Origin: Flavobacteriaceae bacterium R38
Lineage (GTDB): Bacteria; Bacteroidota; Bacteroidia; Flavobacteriales; Flavobacteriaceae
Length of the DNA stretch: 64,000 bases
Reading direction: 5' to 3'
Assembly: GCA_009901575.1 (NCBI GenBank)
Contig: WXYP01000001.1
Span: 744,001-808,000, forward strand
In this document: piece by piece, positions 24,472 to 34,006 of the stretch
Layout: every line of letters starts with the position of its first letter
How positions within the stretch are numbered: the stretch's first letter is position 1
Translations under genes and position numbers: made by a program
Notes under the pieces: model-generated
Database searches by the model: none
What the model was told of the DNA's origin: nothing
Seen by the model: only the letters and a program-made list of their open reading frames with translations

Positions 24472-25872
24472 ATGAGTACATATGATGTAGCCGTTATCGG
24501 TTCTGGTCCTGGAGGGTATGTTGCAGCAATACGTTGTGCGCAACTAGGAATGAAAACCGCAATTATTGAAAAATATTCAACATTAGGTGGTACATGTTTA
24601 AATGTAGGCTGTATCCCTTCAAAAGCACTATTAGATTCTTCACACCATTATGAAGATGCTGTTAAGCATTTTGAAGCTCACGGTATTGAAGTTCCGGGAG
24701 AAGTGAAGGTGAATCTTGAAAAAATGATAGCCCGTAAGCAATCGGTCGTAGATCAAACTACTGGTGGTATCGATTTTTTAATGAAGAAAAATAAAATTGA
24801 TGTTTACCAGGGCCTAGGAAGCTTTAAAGATGCTACTCATATTACGATCAATGGAGAAGAAACTACAGAGATTGAAGCTAAAAATACAATTATAGCTACA
24901 GGATCTAAACCTTCTACCTTACCTTTTATTACGATTGATAAAGAACGAATTATCACTTCTACAGAAGCTTTAAAACTTAAAGAAATACCAAAACACTTAA
25001 TTGTGATTGGAGGAGGAGTTATTGGTCTTGAACTTGGTCAGGTATATAAGCGTTTAGGAGCAGAAGTTTCTGTTGTTGAGTTTATGGATCGTATTATCCC
25101 TACAATGGATGCGAGTCTTTCTAAAGAGCTTAATAAAGTACTAAAGAAGCAGAAGTTTAAGATCAATGCTTCTCATAAAGTAAAATCTGTAGAACGTGTT
25201 GGTGATGAAGTAATAGTTAAGGCGGATAATAAAAAAGGGGAAGAAGTAGAATTTAGAGGGGACTATTGTTTAGTTTCTGTAGGAAGAAGACCATATACTG
25301 ATGGATTAAATGCAGAAGCAGCAGGAGTGAAGTTAACAGATAGAGGACAGATTGAAGTAAATGATCATCTCCAGACTAACGTGCCTAATATTTATGCAAT
25401 AGGTGATGTGGTAAGAGGAGCAATGCTGGCACATAAAGCTGAAGAAGAAGGAGTAATGGTTGCAGAGCTTTTAGCAGGACAAAAACCTCATATTGATTAT
25501 AACCTTATTCCTGGAGTAGTTTATACCTGGCCGGAGGTGGCAGCTGTGGGTAAAACAGAAGAAGAATTAAAAGAAGCTGGTACAAAATATAAGGTAGGTC
25601 AGTTTCCAATGCGTGCATTGGGGAGAGCAAGAGCCAGTACAGATATTGACGGATTTGTAAAAATATTGGCTGATGCTGATACTGATGAAGTGCTTGGTGT
25701 GCACATGGTAGGAGCAAGGGTAGCCGATTTAATTTCTGAAGCAGTAACTGCAATGGAATTCAGAGCGTCTGCAGAAGATATTGCCCGTATGAGTCATGCA
25801 CATCCAACATACGCAGAAGCTGTAAAAGAAGCAGCTTTAGCTGCTACGGAAGACAGACCTTTACATATCTAA
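24472..25872 (+). CDS. lpdA: Dihydrolipoyl dehydrogenase (E3)
   Basis: The 466-residue flavoprotein is the E3 of pyruvate, 2-oxoglutarate and glycine cleavage complexes. FAD is bound by VIGSGPGGYVAAI; the redox disulfide is Cys42/Cys47 in GGTCLNVGCIPSK; NAD is bound by VIGGGVIGLELG; the second FAD segment is NIYAIGDVV; and the C-terminal acid-base pair is HAHPTYAE. All motifs are intact. It is monocistronic, with a strong terminator behind it. Confidence 0.97.
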   Translation: MSTYDVAVIGSGPGGYVAAIRCAQLGMKTAIIEKYSTLGGTCLNVGCIPSKALLDSSHHYEDAVKHFEAHGIEVPGEVKVNLEKMIARKQSVVDQTTGGIDFLMKKNKIDVYQGLGSFKDATHITINGEETTEIEAKNTIIATGSKPSTLPFITIDKERIITSTEALKLKEIPKHLIVIGGGVIGLELGQVYKRLGAEVSVVEFMDRIIPTMDASLSKELNKVLKKQKFKINASHKVKSVERVGDEVIVKADNKKGEEVEFRGDYCLVSVGRRPYTDGLNAEAAGVKLTDRGQIEVNDHLQTNVPNIYAIGDVVRGAMLAHKAEEEGVMVAELLAGQKPHIDYNLIPGVVYTWPEVAAVGKTEEELKEAGTKYKVGQFPMRALGRARASTDIDGFVKILADADTDEVLGVHMVGARVADLISEAVTAMEFRASAEDIARMSHAHPTYAEAVKEAALAATEDRPLHI

Positions 25873-25895
25873 AAGAAGATTGATTAATAAATTAC

Positions 25896-25930
25896 AAAAA
25901 ACCTCGATAGATTTATCGAGGTTTTTTGTT
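25896..25930 (+). terminator. Terminator of lpdA
   Basis: AAAAAACCTCGATA and TATCGAGGTTTTTT form a 14-base perfect stem with a 4-base loop, followed by T. Symmetrical flanks suggest it works in both directions. Confidence 0.9.
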
Positions 25931-26036
25931 TTAAAATGTCATTTCTGACATGCGAAACGAAGGTTAGGAATCTAAAAATCGTTTTAATTAAATCTGTTTA
26001 GAAAAATTCCGAATGACAAATTAATTAGCATATACT

Positions 26037-27773
26037 CTAAATTCTTGCCTGGTAAGTATACAAATCAAAATACCTTCCTTCTTTAGTGATCAAATCATCG
26101 TGAGTACCTTGCTCTGCAATTTCTCCTTTTTCTATGACAAGAATTTGATCTGCTTTACGAATGGTACTTAAACGATGAGCAATAACAAAAGTAGTACGAC
26201 CCCTCATCAGTTCGGTTAAACTCTTCTGAATTAACGCTTCACTTTCTGTATCTAAATTAGAAGTAGCTTCATCTAAAATAATGACTTTAGGATTGGCTAA
26301 GATGGCTCTGGCTATAGCAATACGTTGTCGTTGTCCGCCCGAAAGTTTTACTCCTCTTTCTCCAATTAATGTATCTAATCCATCGTCAAAACGGTCTGTA
26401 AACTCATTAACATAAGCAGCTTCAACTGCTTTTTGCAATTCATCTTCTGTAGCATTTGGCCTGGGAAATAAGATATTCTCCCGAATACTGCCTTCAAATA
26501 AAAATTCGTCCTGTAAAACCACTCCCAGGTATTGTCGGTAACTATTTAAATGCACTTTAGCTAAATCATTTCCATCGATAGTAACTTTACCCGATTTTGG
26601 CGTTAAAAATGAAGCAGCCAAACCTGCTATAGTAGATTTCCCTGATCCGGACGATCCAACGAGGGCCGTAACCGATCCTGAAGGAGCATTAAAACTGATA
26701 TTATGAAGCACTTCTTTCCCTTTTTCATAGGCAAAAGAAACATCGTTAAAAACTATATTCCCGTGGATGCTTTCTAATTTTGTATTTCTGTTTTCTATAT
26801 CATTTTCCGGTTCAAGATTCATCAACTCTTCCGTACGATCCAAGCCAGCTAAAGCTTCAGTTAACTGACTTCCTATATTACTCATTTGTACAATAGGAGC
26901 AATCATAAAACCAAGATACAGTGTAAATGATAAAAAATCTCCTGTAGTGAGCTGATCATTAATAATTTTATATCCACTGATTCCCATAATACCTACAGAA
27001 GCCATACCTAAAAGAAAAGTAGAAGAACTGGTAATTAAAGCAGTTGAAGTCAATGTCTTTTTTACATTTAAAAACAAACGTTCTACTCCTTTTTCAAATA
27101 TTAAACCTTCTTGCTCTTCTGCATTGAAACCTTTAATAACACGAACCCCGTTTAATGTTTCGGTTAACCTTCCTGTCACTTCCGCATTAATTTTTCCACG
27201 ATTCCTGAATATCGGCCGAATATATTTAAAGGCTTTTAAGGCTATCAGGGCAAAAATTGAAACAGGAATTAAAACAAAAGCGGTCATTGACGGACTGATA
27301 CGTATCAGTAAGATGAGTGAGAAAACAGCTGTAATTGTTCCTCCAACCAATTGTACAAGCCCGGTTCCCACTAAATTCCGAACTCCCTCTACATCGGTCA
27401 TAATTCTGGAAACCAATTCTCCTGATTTGGTGTTATCGAAAAAACTAATGGGGAGTGATAATATCTTTTTTTGCACCCGAGCTCTCAAAATAGAAATTAA
27501 GTGCTGTGCTTCTACACTTAAAATACGAGTTAATAAGAACGAAGTTAGAGCTTGTACTGAAATGGCGATTCCCACTACAATTAATAGCGTTTTTAATAAG
27601 TCAAAATCTTTATTTGCAATAACATCATCTATAAAATATTTTGTAGCACCTGGTAGCACCAGTCCGGCTACTTTACTTATAACAATTAAGATGAGTCCAA
27701 TGAAAAGAATGTTCCTTCTGGGCCATATGATTGTTTTAAAAACTTGTTTTAAGCTTACTTTTTTCTTAGCCAT
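26037..27773 (-). CDS. ABC transporter, fused permease and ATPase (MsbA/LmrA type)
   Basis: The 578-residue half-transporter has six membrane helices in the first 310 residues and a C-terminal ATPase. ATPase motifs are Walker A GSSGSGKS, Q-loop VLQDEF, signature LSGGQRQRIAIARAIL, Walker B VIILDEAT and H-loop AHRLS. It acts as a homodimeric exporter of lipids, peptides or drugs; the substrate cannot be read. The nearest RiPP genes are 7-9 kb away, so a link with their export is not supported. Single gene, own promoter region to its right. Confidence 0.93.
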   Translation of the reverse strand: MAKKKVSLKQVFKTIIWPRRNILFIGLILIVISKVAGLVLPGATKYFIDDVIANKDFDLLKTLLIVVGIAISVQALTSFLLTRILSVEAQHLISILRARVQKKILSLPISFFDNTKSGELVSRIMTDVEGVRNLVGTGLVQLVGGTITAVFSLILLIRISPSMTAFVLIPVSIFALIALKAFKYIRPIFRNRGKINAEVTGRLTETLNGVRVIKGFNAEEQEGLIFEKGVERLFLNVKKTLTSTALITSSSTFLLGMASVGIMGISGYKIINDQLTTGDFLSFTLYLGFMIAPIVQMSNIGSQLTEALAGLDRTEELMNLEPENDIENRNTKLESIHGNIVFNDVSFAYEKGKEVLHNISFNAPSGSVTALVGSSGSGKSTIAGLAASFLTPKSGKVTIDGNDLAKVHLNSYRQYLGVVLQDEFLFEGSIRENILFPRPNATEDELQKAVEAAYVNEFTDRFDDGLDTLIGERGVKLSGGQRQRIAIARAILANPKVIILDEATSNLDTESEALIQKSLTELMRGRTTFVIAHRLSTIRKADQILVIEKGEIAEQGTHDDLITKEGRYFDLYTYQARI

Positions 27774-28107
27774 AGCTATATCTAAATAGAATTGCTAAAA
27801 TTAAGGAATTCCAATATCTAATTGTTTGACTTCAGATTAAGTTTTTTAATTTTCTCTAGTCTGGTTGAACTGTTAAATCGTGTAATTGATGAAGTTGATT
27901 TGTTTAAGCGTTTAATTTTAAGAGGCACAAATAAGTAGATAAATCGACAATATGAAATAATTATAAATGAAAAACTGTCAACTGTAAACAGATAAGTAAT
28001 TAATAATTTATAGAAATGTTTATTTGTCGAATCATTTAGAGTATACATGTTTTTATACCTTCAACTAACAACTAACAACTAACAACTAACAACTAACAAC
28101 TAACAAC
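27774..28107. other. Intergenic stretch ending in a heptamer repeat
   Basis: These 334 bases lack a supported gene. A minus-strand open frame at 27818-28048 has a composition typical of noncoding AT-rich DNA and no recognisable feature. The right end carries the tandem heptamer repeat described separately. Confidence 0.55.
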
Positions 28108-28110
28108 CTA
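28062..28110. repeat. Tandem heptamer repeat (CAACTAA)
   Basis: Six perfect copies of CAACTAA are followed by one degenerate copy (CAACCTA). The array touches the stop codon of the DUF3179 gene, so in the message it starts right after translation ends. Each copy holds a minus-strand TTAGTTG. Copy number should vary by strand slippage. It does not change the protein because it lies after the stop. Confidence 0.95.
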
Positions 28111-29502
28111 CTTAATAAGCTTAGTTTCCGGATAAGCAGCTTTCCAGCCAAACCAAAAAGCATTATAGGTTGGTATTCTTTGAAGTTTTTGCCCTGAAAT
28201 ATTTTCCAGATAATCTTCATGAAGAGTCCAGGCTCCTCCAAAATTATCGGTTACTGTTTTTTGCTGATCAAAATTAGTAAAGACAGTCCCTTTGGTTTCA
28301 TAAACTCTGTTAGCTCCTGTCTTGTCTGTTAAAACTACAAAATCAGTATCACCAATTTTATAAGGATAAACAGGCTTCTTTTTTAAGAACTTAACAGAAA
28401 TAGCTAATTCCTCTCCCGGATGTTCCAGAAATTTGATAGCTAAAATAGATTGTTTATGTTTTAATTTTTTATCGGTAGCAGGCACATTGAACATTAATTC
28501 ATCTGTTGCAAAATAGTCCTGGTAAGCAATGCCTTCTCCATAATCTCTTCGATGCCCTGTATTTAGAGACAGAACTGTAGTGTTTGGATGTCTTTTTTTC
28601 CATTCTCCCCAGGTAGTGGTCACTACACTCATATATTCTAGCTCAATCCCTTTATTAACTAACGGACCAACAACAGGTTTGCCCCAATGCGTATTCCACA
28701 GGGATTGTGTAGCTTTATCATACATGAGCTTATTGGAACGATATAAGAATCCGCTGGTACCAAAATTGTATTTTTTGCCTTTGTGGATGCTTTTATATAA
28801 GATAACAGTTCCGCAAAGTGTACAGTATACTCCGGTTACCGGTACTCCGCCAACATCATCGGTAAACATTTCATGCCAGGCTAATATCCGTTTAGGATAT
28901 GCTCTAGCATCTCCATTCACTTCTATCCCAAATACAATATGATCGTCTTCAAGATATTTAGCACTTTTAGCCGGAATCATTTCCGGATCTCGTAAAGGCG
29001 GAATCCCATCTTGCCGAACGCCTCCCCAACGAATCTCATCAAAACGAATAATACTTCCTGCCTGTCGGTTTAAAAAATACTTTTCAAATCGATGATCGAT
29101 ATATTTATGAAGCTCCGCTTTAAAATAATCGTAATTAGCAAGCAGTTTTTGTTCTTTGTTCCATAGCCATTCATACCATGCATTAAAGTCAAACCCAAAC
29201 TGTTTTCCGGTTTTTTTCTGTAATAAAAAAGAAAGCTTTAAGCTTAGATCACTGTTACTATTAAAATACATTAACTCTAAGACCATAATCTCGTATTCCG
29301 GCTTCCAGTTTTTTTCTATGTAAGACAAAGAATGCCCTTGTACAACTCTATCTGAACTGGCGATTAAATCCAAAAAATAATCAACCTCTTTTTTATTATT
29401 CTCTTTGAGATTTGATAGTTTATCCTGAGCAATAACATTTACAGAATAAAGAGTAAAGCATAAAAAGAATAATTGAGTAACCTTTCTGAATTTTAACCAC
29501 AT
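28108..29502 (-). CDS. DUF3179 domain protein, secreted
   Basis: The 464-residue protein starts with a signal-like hydrophobic segment (LFFLCFTLYSVNVIA). The DUF3179 core lies at about 180-440: DPEMIPAKSAKYL, HIVFGIEVNGDARAYPKRILAWHEM, VTGVYCTLCGTVILYKS, and SLWNTHWGKPVVGP. The family's Cys pair C-x-x-C (YCTLCGT) is present. Function of DUF3179 is not established. An N-terminal helical region (about 30-150) precedes it. A TAG stop abuts the heptamer repeat. Confidence 0.88.
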   Translation of the reverse strand: MWLKFRKVTQLFFLCFTLYSVNVIAQDKLSNLKENNKKEVDYFLDLIASSDRVVQGHSLSYIEKNWKPEYEIMVLELMYFNSNSDLSLKLSFLLQKKTGKQFGFDFNAWYEWLWNKEQKLLANYDYFKAELHKYIDHRFEKYFLNRQAGSIIRFDEIRWGGVRQDGIPPLRDPEMIPAKSAKYLEDDHIVFGIEVNGDARAYPKRILAWHEMFTDDVGGVPVTGVYCTLCGTVILYKSIHKGKKYNFGTSGFLYRSNKLMYDKATQSLWNTHWGKPVVGPLVNKGIELEYMSVVTTTWGEWKKRHPNTTVLSLNTGHRRDYGEGIAYQDYFATDELMFNVPATDKKLKHKQSILAIKFLEHPGEELAISVKFLKKKPVYPYKIGDTDFVVLTDKTGANRVYETKGTVFTNFDQQKTVTDNFGGAWTLHEDYLENISGQKLQRIPTYNAFWFGWKAAYPETKLIK

Positions 29503-29616
29503 ATCATTTAACTTTTATAGAATTAAGTCGTAGGAAATAAATAAATCTAACGGCTGTAAAACTTAAAAGTTTTATAAAATTAGGTGTTTAAAACCAGGAG
29601 GAAGATGAACTAGAGA

Positions 29617-29853
29617 TTAGTTTTTATGAGAACCATCGCAAAAACCCGGATTTCCGGTTAGTTTACATGTACAGAGATAATGTGTGCCACTTTTTTCTGC
29701 AATCATCATCTTAGGCTCCATGCCAGAACCTCTGTGTTTTCCATCACAGAAAGGTTGATTTTCCGATAATCCGCATGTACACCAGGAGTATCTTTTTCCT
29801 TCTTCTAATTCGACTGCAAGTGGAGCATCTCCAGCTCTTTTAGGTAAATCCAT
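29617..29853 (-). CDS. CDGSH iron-sulfur protein, two motifs
   Basis: The 78-residue protein has two CDGSH-type cluster motifs: CTCGLSENQPFCDGKH and CTCKLTGNPGFCDGSH. Each C-x-C...C-D-G-x-H can ligate one 2Fe-2S cluster with 3Cys-1His geometry. Such small bacterial double-CDGSH proteins are thought to carry electrons or clusters; their partners are largely unknown. The gene is alone, between DUF3179 and the acyltransferase. Confidence 0.93.
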   Translation of the reverse strand: MDLPKRAGDAPLAVELEEGKRYSWCTCGLSENQPFCDGKHRGSGMEPKMMIAEKSGTHYLCTCKLTGNPGFCDGSHKN

Positions 29854-29904
29854 AGTTATATTTTTTTTGGGAATTTACAAAAAAGAGTTAAATCTAAATG
29901 TTAA

Positions 29905-31080
29905 TTAGTTTTTTGATAGACCTAACCGCTTTAAAATTTTCGTGATTTGAGGCTTTAAATCGAAGTATTTTTGATTTGCCTTATGATACATATCTAATCC
30001 GAATGATTTAAGGGTATTGATTATAAATACCTTATTCTTTCCATATAATAATGACAAATAAGTCACAGTTATTAAAAAGATAATGGCACCTCCAATAGTG
30101 TAAAACGGATTTATAGAATGATGCAAGTATCTGTATAGTCCAAAACCAGTAAAGCTTCCGTATAAAATAATGAAATGAATCACGTAAATGTACAAGGTAC
30201 TTTTACCTATGTTAAGTATCAATTTAGAAGAAATTATATTTCTTAACAGCATAAAAATGGCAAATAACATCAACACATTCCCAAACCGGATAAACAAATA
30301 ATTATTATTAAATACATCTGCAAAGATTTGTATTTGGGTTAACTGGAAGAAATAAAGTAATATCCTTGAAGAGAAAAAGGTAAGTATTGTACCAATGGAT
30401 AAGGTTAGAAATATTGCTTTGGCATATAAGTGGGAAACATTTTTGTACCTATTAAATAAAATAGCCATAAAAGCTCCTAATGAAGCATAACCAAACCACG
30501 GGAAAATAGTAAAAACAGAACCGTTGGTTTTTGTAAAATAATTAGCTATAAATTCTGGAAAGTAACTATAACTTAATTTTGCATAAACAGGTTCGAATAA
30601 AAAAGAAAAGATTCCAACAATACCTAAGATTAATGGTAAAGTATATGATTTTCGATGACTGGAATAATAATAGATACCAATTAAGAAAAGAATAGACAAG
30701 CCTATACAATGTAAAACATCTACAAGATAAAAGCTACTGTTAATGTATCCTCCAAATAAGCCAAAAATATTTAATCGTAATAAATAACCTATTCCTATAA
30801 GCATTAACCCTCTTCTAATACCTTTTCTAACTCTAGGATTTTTAATGTTTACCGCTTTGTTTTCTTTTACTAACAGATACATAAAAATAAATCCCGATAC
30901 AGTAAAAAATACAGGGGCAGTGATTCCTCTAAAGAATTTCCAGGTAAGGTAAATAATATTGGTATCGTCCCTGTAAACAGGATCGAGAAGCCCATCTATA
31001 AAATGCCCTTGCAACATCATTAATATTGCCCAGGCACGTATAGCATCTATAAAATATAATCTCAAATTTTGTGACTTCAT
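29905..31080 (-). CDS. Membrane acyltransferase (HGSNAT/DUF1624-like)
   Basis: The 391-residue protein has about ten membrane segments. It begins RLYFIDAIRAWAILMMLQGHFIDGLL, with the Arg/Asp-Ala-x-Arg-Ala and catalytic-type His of the heparan-alpha-glucosaminide N-acetyltransferase-like DUF1624 and acyltransferase-3 families. Members transfer acetyl or acyl groups to sugars across the membrane. The acceptor is unknown, and the two families are hard to separate by eye. Monocistronic. Confidence 0.8.
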   Translation of the reverse strand: MKSQNLRLYFIDAIRAWAILMMLQGHFIDGLLDPVYRDDTNIIYLTWKFFRGITAPVFFTVSGFIFMYLLVKENKAVNIKNPRVRKGIRRGLMLIGIGYLLRLNIFGLFGGYINSSFYLVDVLHCIGLSILFLIGIYYYSSHRKSYTLPLILGIVGIFSFLFEPVYAKLSYSYFPEFIANYFTKTNGSVFTIFPWFGYASLGAFMAILFNRYKNVSHLYAKAIFLTLSIGTILTFFSSRILLYFFQLTQIQIFADVFNNNYLFIRFGNVLMLFAIFMLLRNIISSKLILNIGKSTLYIYVIHFIILYGSFTGFGLYRYLHHSINPFYTIGGAIIFLITVTYLSLLYGKNKVFIINTLKSFGLDMYHKANQKYFDLKPQITKILKRLGLSKN

Positions 31081-31270
31081 CTATGTAATTTTCAAGCTTT
31101 TAATAAAAAATATAAGATATTGATTATGAGTAAGCTGTCAATCGAGAGCAAATATACAACGCAATACTTTAACATTTTCTTATATATACGCCAATCTTTC
31201 GAATTTAGACTTTCAAATAGGTGATCAATCATTTATAGAGTATTTTTGAGGTTTTAAATTTTAACCCGGA

Positions 31271-32569
31271 TTGAGAATAATTAAAAAATTTAAGATAAAA
31301 GATCATCATCGTCTAAAAGAACAATTGATAAGATGGTCTCAGCAATACGATGAAGTACTATGGTTGGATTCTAATAGCTACTCTCAAGAATACAGTAGTT
31401 TTGAGAGCCTTTTGGCTGTTGATGCCTTTACAAGTATTAAAACTGATGAATTAAATGCATTTAACGACCTTAAAGAATATCAATCTGTTACCCGGGACTG
31501 GATTTTTGGGTATCTGACCTATGATCTTAAAAATGATTTAGAAAACCTGTATTCTGATAATAACGATAACTTATCTTTCCCTGACCTTTATTTTTTTCAG
31601 CCTAAAAAAATTATCATACTTAAAAATGATGAAATAGAATTTCATTATTTAAATATGGTTGATGATGAATTAGAACCCGATTTTATCTCAATTAAAGAAG
31701 AATTTATTCCGAAAAAAAGAGATTTAGATCATGAGCCTGTTCGTATTAAATTGCGTATTCACAAAGACGAATACTATGCAAAAGTAAATCGTATGTTGGC
31801 ACATATACAACGAGGGGATATTTATGAAGCAAACTTTTGCCAGGAATTTTATGCAGAGCATACGTTAATTGACCCTTTAGAAACGTATTTAAAACTCAAT
31901 GAATTATCTATGGCTCCTTTTGCTACCTTTTTTAGAATAGGAGAAAAGTATTTATTGTCGGCTTCTCCCGAACGTTATTTACGAAAAGAAGGAGTAAAGG
32001 TGATATCTCAACCTATAAAAGGAACAGCCAAACGCTCAAAAAACAATGAAGAAGATGAGTTATTAAAAACGACTTTGAAAGCTGATGAAAAAGAACGTTC
32101 CGAAAATATTATGATTGTCGATTTGGTGAGAAACGACCTTTCTAAATGTGCAGTCAAAGGGAGTGTTACAGTTGAAGAATTGTGTGAAATATATACCTTT
32201 AAGCAAGTACATCAAATGATATCTACTGTTGTAGCTGAAGTCGAGAATACTACAGCTCCGGTAAATATCTTAAGAGAAAGTTTTCCTATGGGAAGTATGA
32301 CTGGTGCTCCTAAAATAGCTGCAATGAAAATTATAGAAGAACTAGAAGAAACAAAACGCGGACTTTACAGTGGAGCAGTTGGTTATTTTACTCCGGATGG
32401 AGATTTTGATTTTAATGTAATCATCCGAAGTATTTTATATGACAAAGCGCAACAATATGTTTCCTTCTCTGTTGGTAGTGCAATCACGTCTAAATCGATT
32501 CCCGAGAGAGAATATGAAGAATGTTTGATAAAAGCTAAAGCAATGCGGGAAGTACTGGAAGGAAATTAA
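31271..32569 (+). CDS. pabB: Aminodeoxychorismate synthase component I
   Basis: The 432-residue chorismate-binding enzyme makes 4-amino-4-deoxychorismate for folate. The PIKGT motif (with the PabB-type active-site Lys, where anthranilate synthase has PIAGT) decides between pabB and trpE. ENIMIVDLVRNDLSKCA and SMTGAPKIAAMKIIEELE are the remaining chorismate-site signatures. A stop lies just upstream in frame and there is no early ATG, so the TTG at 31271 is the best start. It is followed by tilS. Confidence 0.92.
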   Translation: MRIIKKFKIKDHHRLKEQLIRWSQQYDEVLWLDSNSYSQEYSSFESLLAVDAFTSIKTDELNAFNDLKEYQSVTRDWIFGYLTYDLKNDLENLYSDNNDNLSFPDLYFFQPKKIIILKNDEIEFHYLNMVDDELEPDFISIKEEFIPKKRDLDHEPVRIKLRIHKDEYYAKVNRMLAHIQRGDIYEANFCQEFYAEHTLIDPLETYLKLNELSMAPFATFFRIGEKYLLSASPERYLRKEGVKVISQPIKGTAKRSKNNEEDELLKTTLKADEKERSENIMIVDLVRNDLSKCAVKGSVTVEELCEIYTFKQVHQMISTVVAEVENTTAPVNILRESFPMGSMTGAPKIAAMKIIEELEETKRGLYSGAVGYFTPDGDFDFNVIIRSILYDKAQQYVSFSVGSAITSKSIPEREYEECLIKAKAMREVLEGN

Positions 32570-32692
32570 TTAAAATTGAAAAGCGTTCTGTAATTCCTGT
32601 AAGGTGCTTTTTTAAGATTGCCATTCTTATTAAATAGACTTACTTTGTCAAAGTATTATAATTAAAGTCATTGTGTATTCAATTAAAAAATA

Positions 32693-34006
32693 GTGTACAA
32701 TACATTTAAACAACATATTGAAACTTCTTTTCCATTCCTTAAAGATGCCAGGTTATTAATAGCTGTCAGTGGGGGGATAGATAGTATGGTATTGACTCAT
32801 CTTTGCCATCAAATAAAACTAGATATTGCTCTGGCCCATTGTAATTTTAATTTGAGAGATGAAGAGAGTGATGCGGATGAGCAATTTGTTTTGAATTATG
32901 GGCAAAAAATCGATAAAGAGGTTTTTACTCAGCATTTTAATACGAAAGAATATGCAAAAAAACATAAACTATCAATCCAAATGGCAGCCAGAGAATTGAG
33001 ATATGAATGGTTTAATGATTTGAGTACTGCTTTAGCATTTGATTATATTCTTACTGCACATCATGCAGATGATAACCTGGAGACTTTTATCATCAATTTG
33101 AGCAGAGGAACTGGCCTTGACGGATTAACCGGAATTCCTTCTGAAAATGATAAGATAGTAAGGCCATTATTGGCATTCTCCCGGCAAGACATTTTAGATT
33201 ATGCATCAGAACATAAAATTGAATGGCGAGAAGATCGTAGTAACGAAGAAGTAAAATATCTAAGAAATAAAATAAGACATGAGCTTGTTCCTGTGTTAAA
33301 AGAATTACATCCGCAATTCCTGTCAAACTTTCTAAATTCACAAAAATACCTCCAGGGAAGTTCAAAAATATTAGATCAACATATTGAGGAAATTAAAACG
33401 AGAATATTTAAAAAGGAAGGAAGGGTTTATAAAGTTTCTATAGCTGACCTGCTTGATTTGGAGCCGTTACCACCATATCTACATGAATTCTTTAAAGGTT
33501 TTGGTTTTACACAATGGGATGATATAAAAGACTTGTTAACTGCCCAGAGCGGAAAACAACTTTTTTCTGACTCTCATAGAATGCTAAAGGATAGGGGTTA
33601 TTTATTGATAGACGAATATAAAGGGAAAATATCTCATAAAGAAATATATGAAATTACGGAAGAAAACCTTTCTATGATTACACCTCTTAAATTGACGTTT
33701 AAAGAAGTAAATGCAATAAGTAAAGAAGATGAGAGTGTTATTTTTGTTGATAAAGAAACGTTAAAATTTCCTCTAATAGTAAGAAAATGGGAAATAGGTG
33801 ACTATTTTTATCCTTATGGATTGAAAGGAAAGAAAAAACTAAGCAAGTTTTTTAAAGATGAGAAATATTCATTGATAGCTAAAGAAAATCAATGGCTATT
33901 ATGCTCGGGAGATGATATTATGTGGGTCATAAGAAAAAGAGTTGATGACCGTTTTAAAGTAACAGAAAAGACAAACCAAATTCTAAAAATACAGATAGAT
34001 CAATGA
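32693..34006 (+). CDS. tilS: tRNA(Ile)-lysidine synthase
   Basis: The 437-residue enzyme converts the wobble C of tRNA-Ile (CAU) to lysidine, using ATP and lysine. The PP-loop SGGIDS lies at 26-31; HCNFNLRDEESDADE and TAHHADDNLETFIINLSRGTGLDGL follow, as does the RPLLAFSR segment. The C-terminal half contains the TilS-specific substrate-binding domains. The start codon is GTG. Its last bases overlap the dsbD ATG by four. Confidence 0.95.
   Translation: MYNTFKQHIETSFPFLKDARLLIAVSGGIDSMVLTHLCHQIKLDIALAHCNFNLRDEESDADEQFVLNYGQKIDKEVFTQHFNTKEYAKKHKLSIQMAARELRYEWFNDLSTALAFDYILTAHHADDNLETFIINLSRGTGLDGLTGIPSENDKIVRPLLAFSRQDILDYASEHKIEWREDRSNEEVKYLRNKIRHELVPVLKELHPQFLSNFLNSQKYLQGSSKILDQHIEEIKTRIFKKEGRVYKVSIADLLDLEPLPPYLHEFFKGFGFTQWDDIKDLLTAQSGKQLFSDSHRMLKDRGYLLIDEYKGKISHKEIYEITEENLSMITPLKLTFKEVNAISKEDESVIFVDKETLKFPLIVRKWEIGDYFYPYGLKGKKKLSKFFKDEKYSLIAKENQWLLCSGDDIMWVIRKRVDDRFKVTEKTNQILKIQIDQ

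Noticed and set aside
26037-27773. ABC transporter as exporter of the RiPP peptides
   Set aside because: It lacks an N-terminal C39 peptidase domain and is 7-9 kb from the precursors with no shared operon.
27818-28048. 76-residue minus-strand frame between the ABC transporter and DUF3179 genes
   Set aside because: AT-rich composition, no homology I recognise, and no neighbours in an operon; cannot be supported.
28062-28110. Heptamer array as a CRISPR
   Set aside because: Units are only seven bases, contiguous and without spacers.
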